This document shows, in pieces, positions 1-4,603 of a stretch of 6,203 bases of DNA (positions within the stretch are counted from its first letter, which is position 1; the number at the start of each line of letters is the position of its first letter). The notes under the pieces are model-generated. The model worked only from the letters and a program-made list of their open reading frames with translations, did not search any database and was not told where the DNA came from. Source of the DNA: Gammaproteobacteria bacterium (GTDB lineage: Bacteria; Pseudomonadota; Gammaproteobacteria; Granulosicoccales; Granulosicoccaceae). The stretch covers positions 1 to 6,203 of the forward strand of contig JAGRHW010000218.1 in the NCBI GenBank assembly GCA_020444765.1, read 5' to 3'. A program made the translations under genes and the position numbers.

Positions 1-768
1 CTGTTCGTCCGCGTCGCCGAGGCCGGCAATAGCGTCGCCGGCGCGAACCACTTCATCCTCCTGAACGAACAACTCCTTGGCCAGGGAATACGCCGTCAGC
101 ACATCGTCATTGTGCCGCAGGATAACGAGCTTGCCGTGGCTTGCCAGATCCTGCCCGCTATAGACCACCGTGCCATCGGCCGCCGCAACGACCTGCTCGC
201 CTGGCCTTGCGGTGATATCCAACCCCTGCCGGTTGACGACATTAGGTTGAAAACCCCGCGCCACCGAACCGCTGGCCGGCCAGACCCAACCATTCCTGGA
301 AGCCTGCACCGGCACCTGCTTTTTGACCTGCACACGTGGCGGCTCAAATTCGACGGACTCCAGGATTTCCTCTTTTTTTACAACTCTGGTACTAGCCGGC
401 ATGACAACGGTTTTGACCTGCGGTTCCGGCTTAGCCTGCGGTTCCGGCTTAGCCTGCGGTTGTTGCGGTGCCTGAACCACCACTTCCTGCCGCTTGACGG
501 CGAGCGGCTTCCGAGCCACCTGATTCGATTCACCAATCGTCAAACGCAAGCCCGGTTGCAAAACACTGCCGCCGGATAAATTATTGATGGCGCGCAATTC
601 ATCGGGGTCCAGCCTGTAGCGGTAGGCTACCAGCTCCACGGTATCACCGGGCCGCGTTATATACTTGTTCAGGTCCATCGAAGGTTTTTTGACCGGCATG
701 CCGCCGGCACAACCCGCAAGCACGGCACATGTCACTATGAACGCAGCGCGCAAATGACAAGCAGACAT
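1..768 (-). CDS. nlpD: NlpD-like murein hydrolase activator lipoprotein, 5' part (3' end outside window)
   Basis: The first 256 codons are present and the frame is still open at base 1. A lipoprotein signal peptide ends in lipobox L-A-G-C with the lipidated Cys at residue 20; Ala at +2 fits outer-membrane sorting. A LysM domain spans about residues 36-78 (Y-I-T-R-P-G-D-T start, N-N-L and Q-P-G-L motifs). A Pro/Gln/Lys-rich linker (about 85-155) follows, then the start of an M23/LytM domain from about residue 160 (W-V-W-P-A-S-G, later G-L-D-I). Two zinc-ligand positions are not His: Arg180 in the H-x-G-x-D motif and Leu229 in the Y-x-H motif. In E. coli, NlpD is likewise a non-catalytic LytM protein that activates the amidase AmiC during cell separation, so the same role is inferred here. 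The gene directly follows the yqaA stop. In this order rpoS normally comes next, and in E. coli an rpoS promoter lies inside nlpD. Confidence 0.93.
   Translation of the reverse strand, partial: MSACHLRAAFIVTCAVLAGCAGGMPVKKPSMDLNKYITRPGDTVELVAYRYRLDPDELRAINNLSGGSVLQPGLRLTIGESNQVARKPLAVKRQEVVVQAPQQPQAKPEPQAKPEPQVKTVVMPASTRVVKKEEILESVEFEPPRVQVKKQVPVQASRNGWVWPASGSVARGFQPNVVNRQGLDITARPGEQVVAAADGTVVYSGQDLASHGKLVILRHNDDVLTAYSLAKELFVQEDEVVRAGDAIAGLGDADEQ
417..461 (-). repeat. 18-bp tandem repeat in the nlpD linker
   Basis: Two exact 18-bp copies (417-434 and 435-452) are followed by a 9-bp partial third copy (453-461). They encode the repeated hexapeptide P-Q-A-K-P-E in the linker between the LysM and LytM domains. 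The unit is a multiple of three, so copy-number change would alter linker length without breaking the frame. Confidence 0.85.
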
Positions 769-1353
769 CTATCCTCCGCGAACCCAGTAAATAGCCAATG
801 CCAACAATGCCACCGTCGCCCAACCCAGCCACTCGACATACTTGCGGATGACCGGCTCGACACTGGGGCCGAATTTCATTACCAGAATTGCAACCAGAAA
901 AAACCGCGATCCGCGTCCGATTACCGACGCCAACAGGAACGGTATCAAAGAAAGCTTTAGAGTTCCGGCCGCAATTGTAAACAATTTATACGGAAGTGGG
1001 GAAAAACCTGCAATAAAAACAATGCTAAAGCCCCACTTCTTAAACCATTCTACCACTATTTGAAATTTTTCCCAATAACCCATTTCATGCAGATAGGGTT
1101 GAAAAATTTCAAAGGCAAAATAGCCGATCAAGTAACCGATCAAACCGCCGATCACCGAAAACACGGTTGTCCACAAAGCCAGCGACATACCTTTGTGCGG
1201 CTGTTTGAGCGTCATCGGTATCAACATGACGTCAGGCGGGGGCACGGGAGCAAAAGCCGATTCGATTACACTCAAACCGGCCAGATAGCGCGTCGCCAGC
1301 GGATGGTCAGCCCAGCGCAATACCATCTCGTAGAGACGCGAAAAGACCTTCAT
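769..1353 (-). CDS. YqaA-like DedA/VTT-family inner membrane protein
   Basis: A 194-residue polytopic membrane protein. The N-terminal part has the segment G-L-S-V-I-E-S-A-F-A-P-V-P-P-P-D (residues 26-41), typical of YqaA proteins. A Gly-rich hydrophobic segment follows at about 62-82 (V-I-G-G-L-I-G-Y). Then comes a re-entrant-like stretch, A-G-F-S-P-L-P-Y-K with A-A-G and G-R-G-S-R-F-F (about 115-152), and a final transmembrane helix at about 175-190. DedA/VTT proteins are linked to lipid-carrier or phospholipid translocation and envelope homeostasis; the substrate of this subgroup is unclear. The ATG at 1353 is chosen because GGGGAA lies 8 bases upstream. A GTG at 1404 would add 17 residues (M-R-R-A-L-S-G-G start) that look unlike a membrane protein N-terminus. 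A yqaA-like gene between pcm and nlpD is a known variant of this locus in Gammaproteobacteria. E. coli YqaA is shorter (about 142 residues). Confidence 0.87.
   Translation of the reverse strand: MKVFSRLYEMVLRWADHPLATRYLAGLSVIESAFAPVPPPDVMLIPMTLKQPHKGMSLALWTTVFSVIGGLIGYLIGYFAFEIFQPYLHEMGYWEKFQIVVEWFKKWGFSIVFIAGFSPLPYKLFTIAAGTLKLSLIPFLLASVIGRGSRFFLVAILVMKFGPSVEPVIRKYVEWLGWATVALLALAIYWVRGG
773..777 (-). promoter_or_regulatory. nlpD ribosome binding site inside the yqaA 3' end
   Basis: On the minus strand GGAGG lies 4 bases before the nlpD ATG and is made of the last Gly codons and stop region of yqaA. The stop TAG (771-769) and ATG (768-766) are directly adjacent. This arrangement fixes the nlpD start and suggests that its translation is coupled to that of yqaA. 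Confidence 0.75.
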
Positions 1354-1452
1354 GTTCAGCTTTCCCCAGAAACTATTTTTTCCTCCAGAGAGCGCCCGCC
1401 TCACCTGATACCTGAGTAAAAAAAAGTTGATTGTAGAATTAATAGCAGGTTT
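1354..1452. other. Intergenic gap between pcm tail and yqaA
   Basis: About 100 bases that are AT-richer than the flanking genes. On the minus strand they contain a run of eight T (1425-1418) without a GC-rich hairpin before it, and a Shine-Dalgarno-like GGGGAA for yqaA. I see no convincing promoter or terminator, so read-through from pcm into yqaA is the simplest reading. Confidence 0.5.
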
Positions 1453-1497
1453 TCAGGATTTTCCAGATAAAAATGGAACAAATCGCACAGATTCTTA
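1453..1497 (-). other. pcm C-terminal tail beyond an in-frame TAA
   Basis: Reading past the TAA at 1497-1495 in the pcm frame gives E-S-V-R-F-V-P-F-L-S-G-K-S and then TGA at 1455-1453. The E. coli Pcm C-terminus is E-A-V-R-F-V-P-L-V-K-G-E-L-A. The two align without a gap, with the TAA at the place of the Val just before. With this tail the protein would be 211 residues, against 208 in E. coli. Survival of the tail shows that it was recently coding, is still translated by read-through, or that the TAA is an error. Confidence 0.85.
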
Positions 1498-2088
1498 ATT
1501 CTCGAACAGAAATTCCCGCTCCGTGCGGGTAACGACCGTCAATACCTGGTCGCCGCTCTGGCGTCCGACCGGACAAACCAGCCTTCCACCTACCGCTAAC
1601 TGTTCACATAAGGCATCCGGAATCGATTCCGGCGCGGCGGTAACGATAATGCCGTCAAACGGGCCTTTCTCGGGCCAGCCCCATGAACCATCGGAATAAC
1701 GGCACTCGATATTGTCATAACCCAAGCGGCTGAATCGCTCACGCGCCTTGCCAAGCAGATTTTGAACGCGCTCACAGGTGTAGACCCGCTCGACCAGCCG
1801 GGACAGCACGGCAGCCTGGTAGCCGGAACCGGTGCCGACTTCAAGCACACTTCTGACTCTGCCGGCGGCGAGCAGGATTTCCGTCATCCGCGCTACTATA
1901 TAAGGCTGGGATATGGTTTGACCATCACCGATCGGTAAGGCGACATCCTCATAAGCGCGGGACGACAAGGCCTCGTCCATAAACAAATGCCGCGGGACGC
2001 TCGCCATCACCTCAAGCACGCGTCGGTCGCGGATGCCTTGTGCCTCGAGCCTTTGCACCATCCGGTCACGGGTTCGTTGCGAGACCAT
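1495..2088 (-). CDS. pcm: Protein-L-isoaspartate O-methyltransferase, frame ended early by TAA
   Basis: This enzyme methylates isoaspartyl residues in aged proteins using S-adenosylmethionine and starts their repair. From the ATG at 2088 the frame gives 197 residues. It contains the family signature [13 protein letters not shown] (about 50-62), SAM-binding motif [10 protein letters not shown] (81-89) and [10 protein letters not shown] (144-153). This start aligns with the E. coli N-terminus (M-V-S-R-R); GGGA lies about 6 bases upstream. An ATG at 2142 in the same frame would add 18 residues and overlap surE by 19 bases. The frame stops at TAA (1497-1495) after E-F-L-F-E-N. E. coli Pcm continues at this point with V-E-A-V-R-F-V-P-L. 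The corresponding tail is present here directly after the stop, in frame (1494-1453). The gene may be a fresh nonsense allele, may be read through, or may contain a sequence error. The identity is certain; intact function is not. Confidence 0.93.
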   Translation of the reverse strand: MVSQRTRDRMVQRLEAQGIRDRRVLEVMASVPRHLFMDEALSSRAYEDVALPIGDGQTISQPYIVARMTEILLAAGRVRSVLEVGTGSGYQAAVLSRLVERVYTCERVQNLLGKARERFSRLGYDNIECRYSDGSWGWPEKGPFDGIIVTAAPESIPDALCEQLAVGGRLVCPVGRQSGDQVLTVVTRTEREFLFEN

Positions 2089-2123
2089 GCCGATCCCGGC
2101 GATCTCAGCGCCTGAATATTTAG

Positions 2124-2870
2124 CTACAGGTGACCAAGCCATTTTTTTACATCCGGCAATGCACTGTGTTGGGTTAAATCAATTTGCAAGGGCGTCACCG
2201 ACACATAACCGTTTTTCACCGCATGAAAATCCGTGCCGGGACCGGCGTCCGCTTCCGGGCCGGCCGGCCCCAGCCAGTACACCGTTTGACCGCGCGGATC
2301 TTTTTGTTCGATTACAGCCTCGGATTTATGACGGCTGCCAAGCCGCGTTTCGCGCATGCCCTTGATCTGATCATAAGGCAAGTCCGGCACATTGATATTG
2401 AGTATGCTGTTTTCATCCAACGGAAATTCCTGCAGATGCCCGACCAGCCTGGCGACAACCCTGGCCGCCGAATCGAAATGCGCCGGCGACGGGCTGCCCA
2501 TCGATACGGCAATCGCCGGCAAGCCGAGAAACCGTCCTTCGATGGCCGCCGCCACCGTACCCGAATACAACACATCGTCTCCGAGGTTGGGACCGTCGTT
2601 GATGCCGCTGACAACCATGTCGGGCAACTCGCCAAGCATGCCGTTGACCGCCAGATGCACGCAATCGGTCGGCGTACCTTCGACCGAGCGAAACCCGTTT
2701 TCATGCAGACGACTTCTGATCGGCCAGCGCAGAGTCAGTGAATGGCTGGCGGCACTGCGATCGCGGTCAGGCGCCACCACCTGAATTTCGCTGATCTCGG
2801 CAAGCGCACTGGCTAACGCGGCTATTCCTTTCGAAAGGTAACCATCGTCATTGGATATCAGAATTTTCAT
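2124..2870 (-). CDS. surE: 5'/3'-nucleotidase (stationary-phase survival protein SurE)
   Basis: A 248-residue cytoplasmic metal-dependent phosphatase that removes phosphate from nucleoside monophosphates and, in E. coli, also acts on short polyphosphate. The N-terminus [10 protein letters not shown] is the family hallmark. The metal ligands match E. coli SurE numbering: Asp8, Asp9, Ser39 and Asn91. The segment [14 protein letters not shown] (87-100) followed by [12 protein letters not shown] (102-113) is also typical, as is [11 protein letters not shown] (34-44). The length is normal for the family. The ATG at 2870 places the N-D-D-G motif at the canonical residues 7-10; no strong ribosome binding site precedes it. 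The gene appears to be the first of the surE-pcm-yqaA-nlpD series, with a candidate promoter about 100 bases upstream. Confidence 0.97.
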   Translation of the reverse strand: MKILISNDDGYLSKGIAALASALAEISEIQVVAPDRDRSAASHSLTLRWPIRSRLHENGFRSVEGTPTDCVHLAVNGMLGELPDMVVSGINDGPNLGDDVLYSGTVAAAIEGRFLGLPAIAVSMGSPSPAHFDSAARVVARLVGHLQEFPLDENSILNINVPDLPYDQIKGMRETRLGSRHKSEAVIEQKDPRGQTVYWLGPAGPEADAGPGTDFHAVKNGYVSVTPLQIDLTQHSALPDVKKWLGHL

Positions 2871-2943
2871 TGTCTATTCGCTGAAATTCCGTAACAAACA
2901 CCGGCCCGGAGCAGCCGCTGTTTAACATTCGCTTATGCCTGGC

Positions 2944-2957
2944 CTAGTAGCTACTAG
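2944..2957. repeat. 14-bp perfect palindrome upstream of surE
   Basis: CTAGTAGCTACTAG equals its own reverse complement. It lies 8 bases downstream of the proposed -10 box (2966-2971), at the predicted transcription start of surE and about 73 bases before the surE ATG. The flanking TATGC (2934-2938) and GCATA (2957-2961) extend the symmetry imperfectly. It could be a dimeric repressor operator or a 5'-end hairpin in the mRNA. Confidence 0.6.
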
Positions 2958-2965
2958 CATAGCCA

Positions 2966-2995
2966 ATTTTATGCATTGCGCCTGTTTTTTGTCGG
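2966..2995 (-). promoter_or_regulatory. Candidate sigma-70-type promoter of surE
   Basis: On the minus strand CCGACA (2995-2990, four of six matches to TTGACA) is separated by 18 bases from TAAAAT (2971-2966, five of six matches to TATAAT). Transcription would start near 2959 and give a leader of about 90 bases before the surE ATG. It is supported by pattern only. Confidence 0.45.
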
Positions 2996-3014
2996 AAAAT
3001 TTCCGCACCGGAAA
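2993..3014. repeat. Clustered inverted repeats CGGAAA/TTTCCG behind the PilZ gene
   Basis: Three copies in alternating orientation: CGGAAA (2993-2998), TTTCCG (3000-3005) and CGGAAA (3009-3014). On the minus strand they can form the stem TTTCCG-GTG-CGGAAA followed by TTTTCC, starting about 20 bases after the PilZ-protein stop. This may be a weak terminator for that gene. It also overlaps the proposed surE -35 box. Confidence 0.4.
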
Positions 3015-3032
3015 AATCAATCGCTACAGGCT

Positions 3033-3617
3033 CTACATTTTCCCGGAAACAAAGCGGATGTGCTTGAGAATCGCATCCCGTACTTCACTTCTCATATTGG
3101 AAAACACCGCCCGCGCCGCATATTTCCCGCCGAGTGCCGGACCCTTCGAATCGCCGACACTGATGACCACGGCCAGTGCTCTGACGTAGTTGCGCGACGG
3201 AAAAAACGTCATGCCCAGCTCGATGCGATCACCCGGCTGCAGCAACTTGTCGTGACCAAACGCGATGCCGCTGCCCGACAGGCTGACTTTATGCGTGGGA
3301 TAGGCGGCGGCCGGCGTTTCATTGGTTTTATGCGATTGGATACCAAGACGCTTTTCCAGCGCTTCGATATGCAACGCCGCCTGCGGATGGCTTTTACGCA
3401 GCTCTTCCAGGCCGGCGAAATGGCCGAGCGAATCATCCTCGTTGGTGACCGGCGTGTCAGACTCGACATATAGGTCGTATTCACCGGTGGAAAAAAAATC
3501 CGCCACCTCACCCGGTTCAAGCTTGCGTATCGTCAGCCCCACCGCGTCCAGCACCCGGTCAAATCCGCGCCGGTCCTGGGCGGACGTTTCGGTTGAATAG
3601 TGATGTAATTGCGTCAT
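3033..3617 (-). CDS. PilZ-domain-like protein with degenerate c-di-GMP motifs
   Basis: A 194-residue soluble protein without a signal peptide or membrane segment. Residues 1-100 are mainly helical and charged, with a Leu-containing helix at about 68-92. Residues about 105-190 look like a PilZ barrel: H-K-V-S-L-S-G-S-G-I-A-F, then L-Q-P-G-D-R-I-E-L, a beta-rich A-L-A-V-V-I-S-V, Y-A-A-R-A-V-F and a C-terminal helix I-L-K-H-I-R-F-V. Classical PilZ domains bind cyclic di-GMP with R-x-x-x-R and D/N-x-S-x-x-G. Here the second motif reads S-L-S-G-S-G (112-117), with Ser for Asp, and no R-x-x-x-R precedes it. Binding of c-di-GMP is therefore doubtful, and a protein-interaction role is possible. The ATG at 3617 is preferred over a GTG at 3659 because an AGAGG sequence lies upstream and because of the uORF overlap described separately. 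The assignment rests on motif pattern only. Confidence 0.72.
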   Translation of the reverse strand: MTQLHHYSTETSAQDRRGFDRVLDAVGLTIRKLEPGEVADFFSTGEYDLYVESDTPVTNEDDSLGHFAGLEELRKSHPQAALHIEALEKRLGIQSHKTNETPAAAYPTHKVSLSGSGIAFGHDKLLQPGDRIELGMTFFPSRNYVRALAVVISVGDSKGPALGGKYAARAVFSNMRSEVRDAILKHIRFVSGKM

Positions 3618-3625
3618 CGGCTCAT
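3614..3625 (-). other. Possible 3-codon upstream ORF overlapping the PilZ-gene start
   Basis: AGAGG is followed 5 bases later by ATG AGC CGA TGA (Met-Ser-Arg-stop, 3625-3614). The stop TGA overlaps the PilZ-gene ATG as ATGA. The Shine-Dalgarno spacing suits the small ORF (5 bases) better than the main start (13 bases). Termination and restart at the overlap could control translation of the PilZ protein. This is inferred from spacing alone. Confidence 0.35.
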
Positions 3626-3627
3626 TA

Positions 3628-3692
3628 TTACCTCTAAAGTGGTGATACCGGACGGGCACGAAACAGCCCGGGCCCGGCCCTGTTACCTCTAA
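3628..3692. repeat. 10-bp direct repeat TTACCTCTAA
   Basis: Exact copies lie at 3628-3637 and 3683-3692, 55 bases apart, upstream of the PilZ gene. On the minus strand each reads TTAGAGGTAA; the copy nearer the gene contains the AGAGG ribosome-binding-like sequence. The distal copy overlaps the palindrome at 3688-3699. Confidence 0.5.
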
Positions 3693-3699
3693 GCTTAGA
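3662..3699. repeat. Two adjacent palindromes between the PilZ gene and the tRNA
   Basis: The first (3662-3684) has arms AACAG and CTGTT around the perfect 10-bp palindrome CCGGGCCCGG (3668-3677). The second (3688-3699) is the perfect 12-bp palindrome TCTAAGCTTAGA. Both lie in the divergent region between the minus-strand PilZ gene and the plus-strand tRNA, where operator sites would be expected. A weak -10-like TATCAT on the minus strand (3710-3705) lies just upstream. Confidence 0.5.
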
Positions 3700-3721
3700 C
3701 GCTAATGATAAAAATTCACGC

Positions 3722-3750
3722 TGGATGAACACGGCGAATGCGACTAGAAT
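3722..3750 (+). promoter_or_regulatory. Candidate tRNA promoter
   Basis: TAGAAT (3745-3750) is a fair -10 box, followed by a GC-rich stretch (GCGCGACTCGG) like the discriminators of stringently controlled stable-RNA promoters. The -35 region (TGGATG at 17 bases) is poor. Transcription would start near 3757, giving a leader of about 34 bases before the mature tRNA. Confidence 0.35.
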
Positions 3751-3790
3751 GCGCGACTCGGCCTGGTATCGGCGATTCCGGCACAAACGT

Positions 3791-3867
3791 CCGCCCCTAG
3801 CTCAGCAGGATAGAGCGTCCCCCTCCTAAGGGGAAGGTCAGAGGTTCGAATCCTCTGGGGCGGGCCA
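3791..3867 (+). tRNA. tRNA-Arg, anticodon CCU
   Basis: A complete 77-base cloverleaf with encoded CCA. The acceptor stem CCGCCCC (3791-3797) pairs with GGGGCGG (3857-3863), followed by discriminator G and CCA. The D stem is GCTC/GAGC with loop AGCAGGATA. The anticodon stem is TCCCC/GGGGA with loop CTCCTAA and anticodon CCT at 3825-3827. The variable loop is AGGTC, and the T arm is AGAGG-TTCGAAT-CCTCT. The arginine identity elements A20 in the D loop and C35 in the anticodon are present. It reads AGG codons. A C1-G72 first pair is less usual than G1-C72 but is compatible with function. Confidence 0.97.
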
Positions 3868-3895
3868 ATCCTGCCCACTTGGTAAAAAAATCCCG

Positions 3896-3932
3896 AAAAA
3901 AAAACCCGCAACAATCAACTCTGTCGCGGGTT
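3896..3932. terminator. Hairpin terminator between the convergent tRNA and lipoprotein gene
   Basis: AACCCGC (3903-3909) pairs with GCGGGTT (3926-3932); inner ACA/TGT can extend the stem past one mismatch. On the minus strand the stem is followed directly by nine T (3904-3896), a strong intrinsic terminator for the lipoprotein gene ending at 4004. On the plus strand it is followed by TTATTAT and lies 35 bases after the tRNA, so it may also stop tRNA transcription. Confidence 0.8.
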
Positions 3933-4003
3933 ATTATACAAGCCTGCCACTCATGCCGCGAGGCTTTCCCGGCAATCCGCGCCGGCAGGCCGGGCGTGTG
4001 GAA

Positions 4004-4504
4004 CTACTTTATCCGGGTCAGGGCCTGCGCCTGCCCTTCATCGGCAACCAGAACGATCCGGTCTGCGCTGGCTTCATAGATGTTGGCCGTACCGGTCATT
4101 TTTTCTTTCATACTACCCATCATGCTGGCAACCATGGCGGCGAGCTTATTGCCCGATACTTCGCGGATCTCTTCGGCGGTCTGAGTCACCAGTTCACCGT
4201 CGACCTTCCAGGTGCCGGTAATTTCAAACTCCATCGGCCCCATCACACCCGAGCTGTCTTTGGTACGGGAGTAACTCGTGACCGTCCCGTCAGCCCGGTA
4301 CTCGATTTTATAAACCGTATCCTGCTCGCCCTCGATAGGGTTCAGAATCTCTCCGTTCCAGCTGCCGATCAACATGTTCGCATCGACCGCGCCGACCTGA
4401 TCCTGACCGGTATAGGCGGCACGTTTGGGCGGGCTCAGGGAAGCGCAGGCGGCCAGCAACAGAACCACCAGAATCAGGACAGCGCCATTCTTCATGGTTT
4501 TCAT
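4004..4504 (-). CDS. Small lipocalin-like lipoprotein of unknown function
   Basis: A 166-residue predicted lipoprotein that I do not recognise by name. The signal peptide M-K-T-M-K-N-G followed by a hydrophobic stretch ends in L-A-A-C with Cys at residue 20; Ala at +2 fits outer-membrane sorting. The mature part has two G-x-W motifs, I-G-S-W (46-49) and T-G-T-W (96-99), each followed by beta-rich segments (Y-K-I-E-Y-R-A-D-G-T at 65-74). This spacing recalls lipocalin-like small beta-barrels. A Met-rich helix (A-A-M-V-A-S-M-M-G-S-M at 122-132) comes before two final strands. The ATG at 4504 is chosen because it gives a proper signal peptide and has AAAGGA 11 bases upstream. The same frame is open to an ATG at 4558, which would add 18 charged residues before the signal. 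It lies 99 bases after the sulfatase gene on the same strand and may be co-transcribed with it. A good terminator follows. Confidence 0.78.
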   Translation of the reverse strand: MKTMKNGAVLILVVLLLAACASLSPPKRAAYTGQDQVGAVDANMLIGSWNGEILNPIEGEQDTVYKIEYRADGTVTSYSRTKDSSGVMGPMEFEITGTWKVDGELVTQTAEEIREVSGNKLAAMVASMMGSMKEKMTGTANIYEASADRIVLVADEGQAQALTRIK

Positions 4505-4603
4505 ACGGGGGGTCATCCTTTGATATTTTTGTCGGACTCGTGAGACTACAATATCCATGATATTTGAAAATTAGACGAATTAACTAGGAGCTGACTCAGG
4601 CGC

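Noticed and set aside
417..461. CRISPR-like reading of the tandem repeat.
   Set aside because: The copies are contiguous without spacers and are in frame inside the nlpD coding sequence.
112..579. Plus-strand frame of 155 codons opposite nlpD.
   Set aside because: The minus-strand frame encodes a lipobox, LysM and LytM in order. The plus-strand translation includes repeated R-L-S-L-R-F from the same tandem repeat and has no domain.
1418..1425. Run of eight T on the minus strand between pcm and yqaA as a terminator.
   Set aside because: No GC-rich inverted repeat precedes the T-run.
1439..1467. Promoter candidate before yqaA (TATTAA with TCTGGA 17 bases upstream, minus strand).
   Set aside because: The -35 box matches only two of six consensus positions, and the region is AT-rich enough for chance -10 boxes.
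2184..2784. Plus-strand frames opposite surE (up to 185 codons).
   Set aside because: They are antisense to a fully conserved surE, are low in complexity and show no family motif.
3955..3997. GC-rich inverted repeats (CCGGC/GCCGG, CCCGGC/GCCGGG) just after the lipoprotein gene.
   Set aside because: No T-tract follows on either strand, and the clear terminator at 3896-3932 explains termination. It may be chance pairing in GC-rich sequence.
3879..4079. Plus-strand frame of 66 codons after the tRNA.
   Set aside because: It runs through the terminator hairpin and into the antisense of the lipoprotein gene, with no ribosome binding site or recognisable content.
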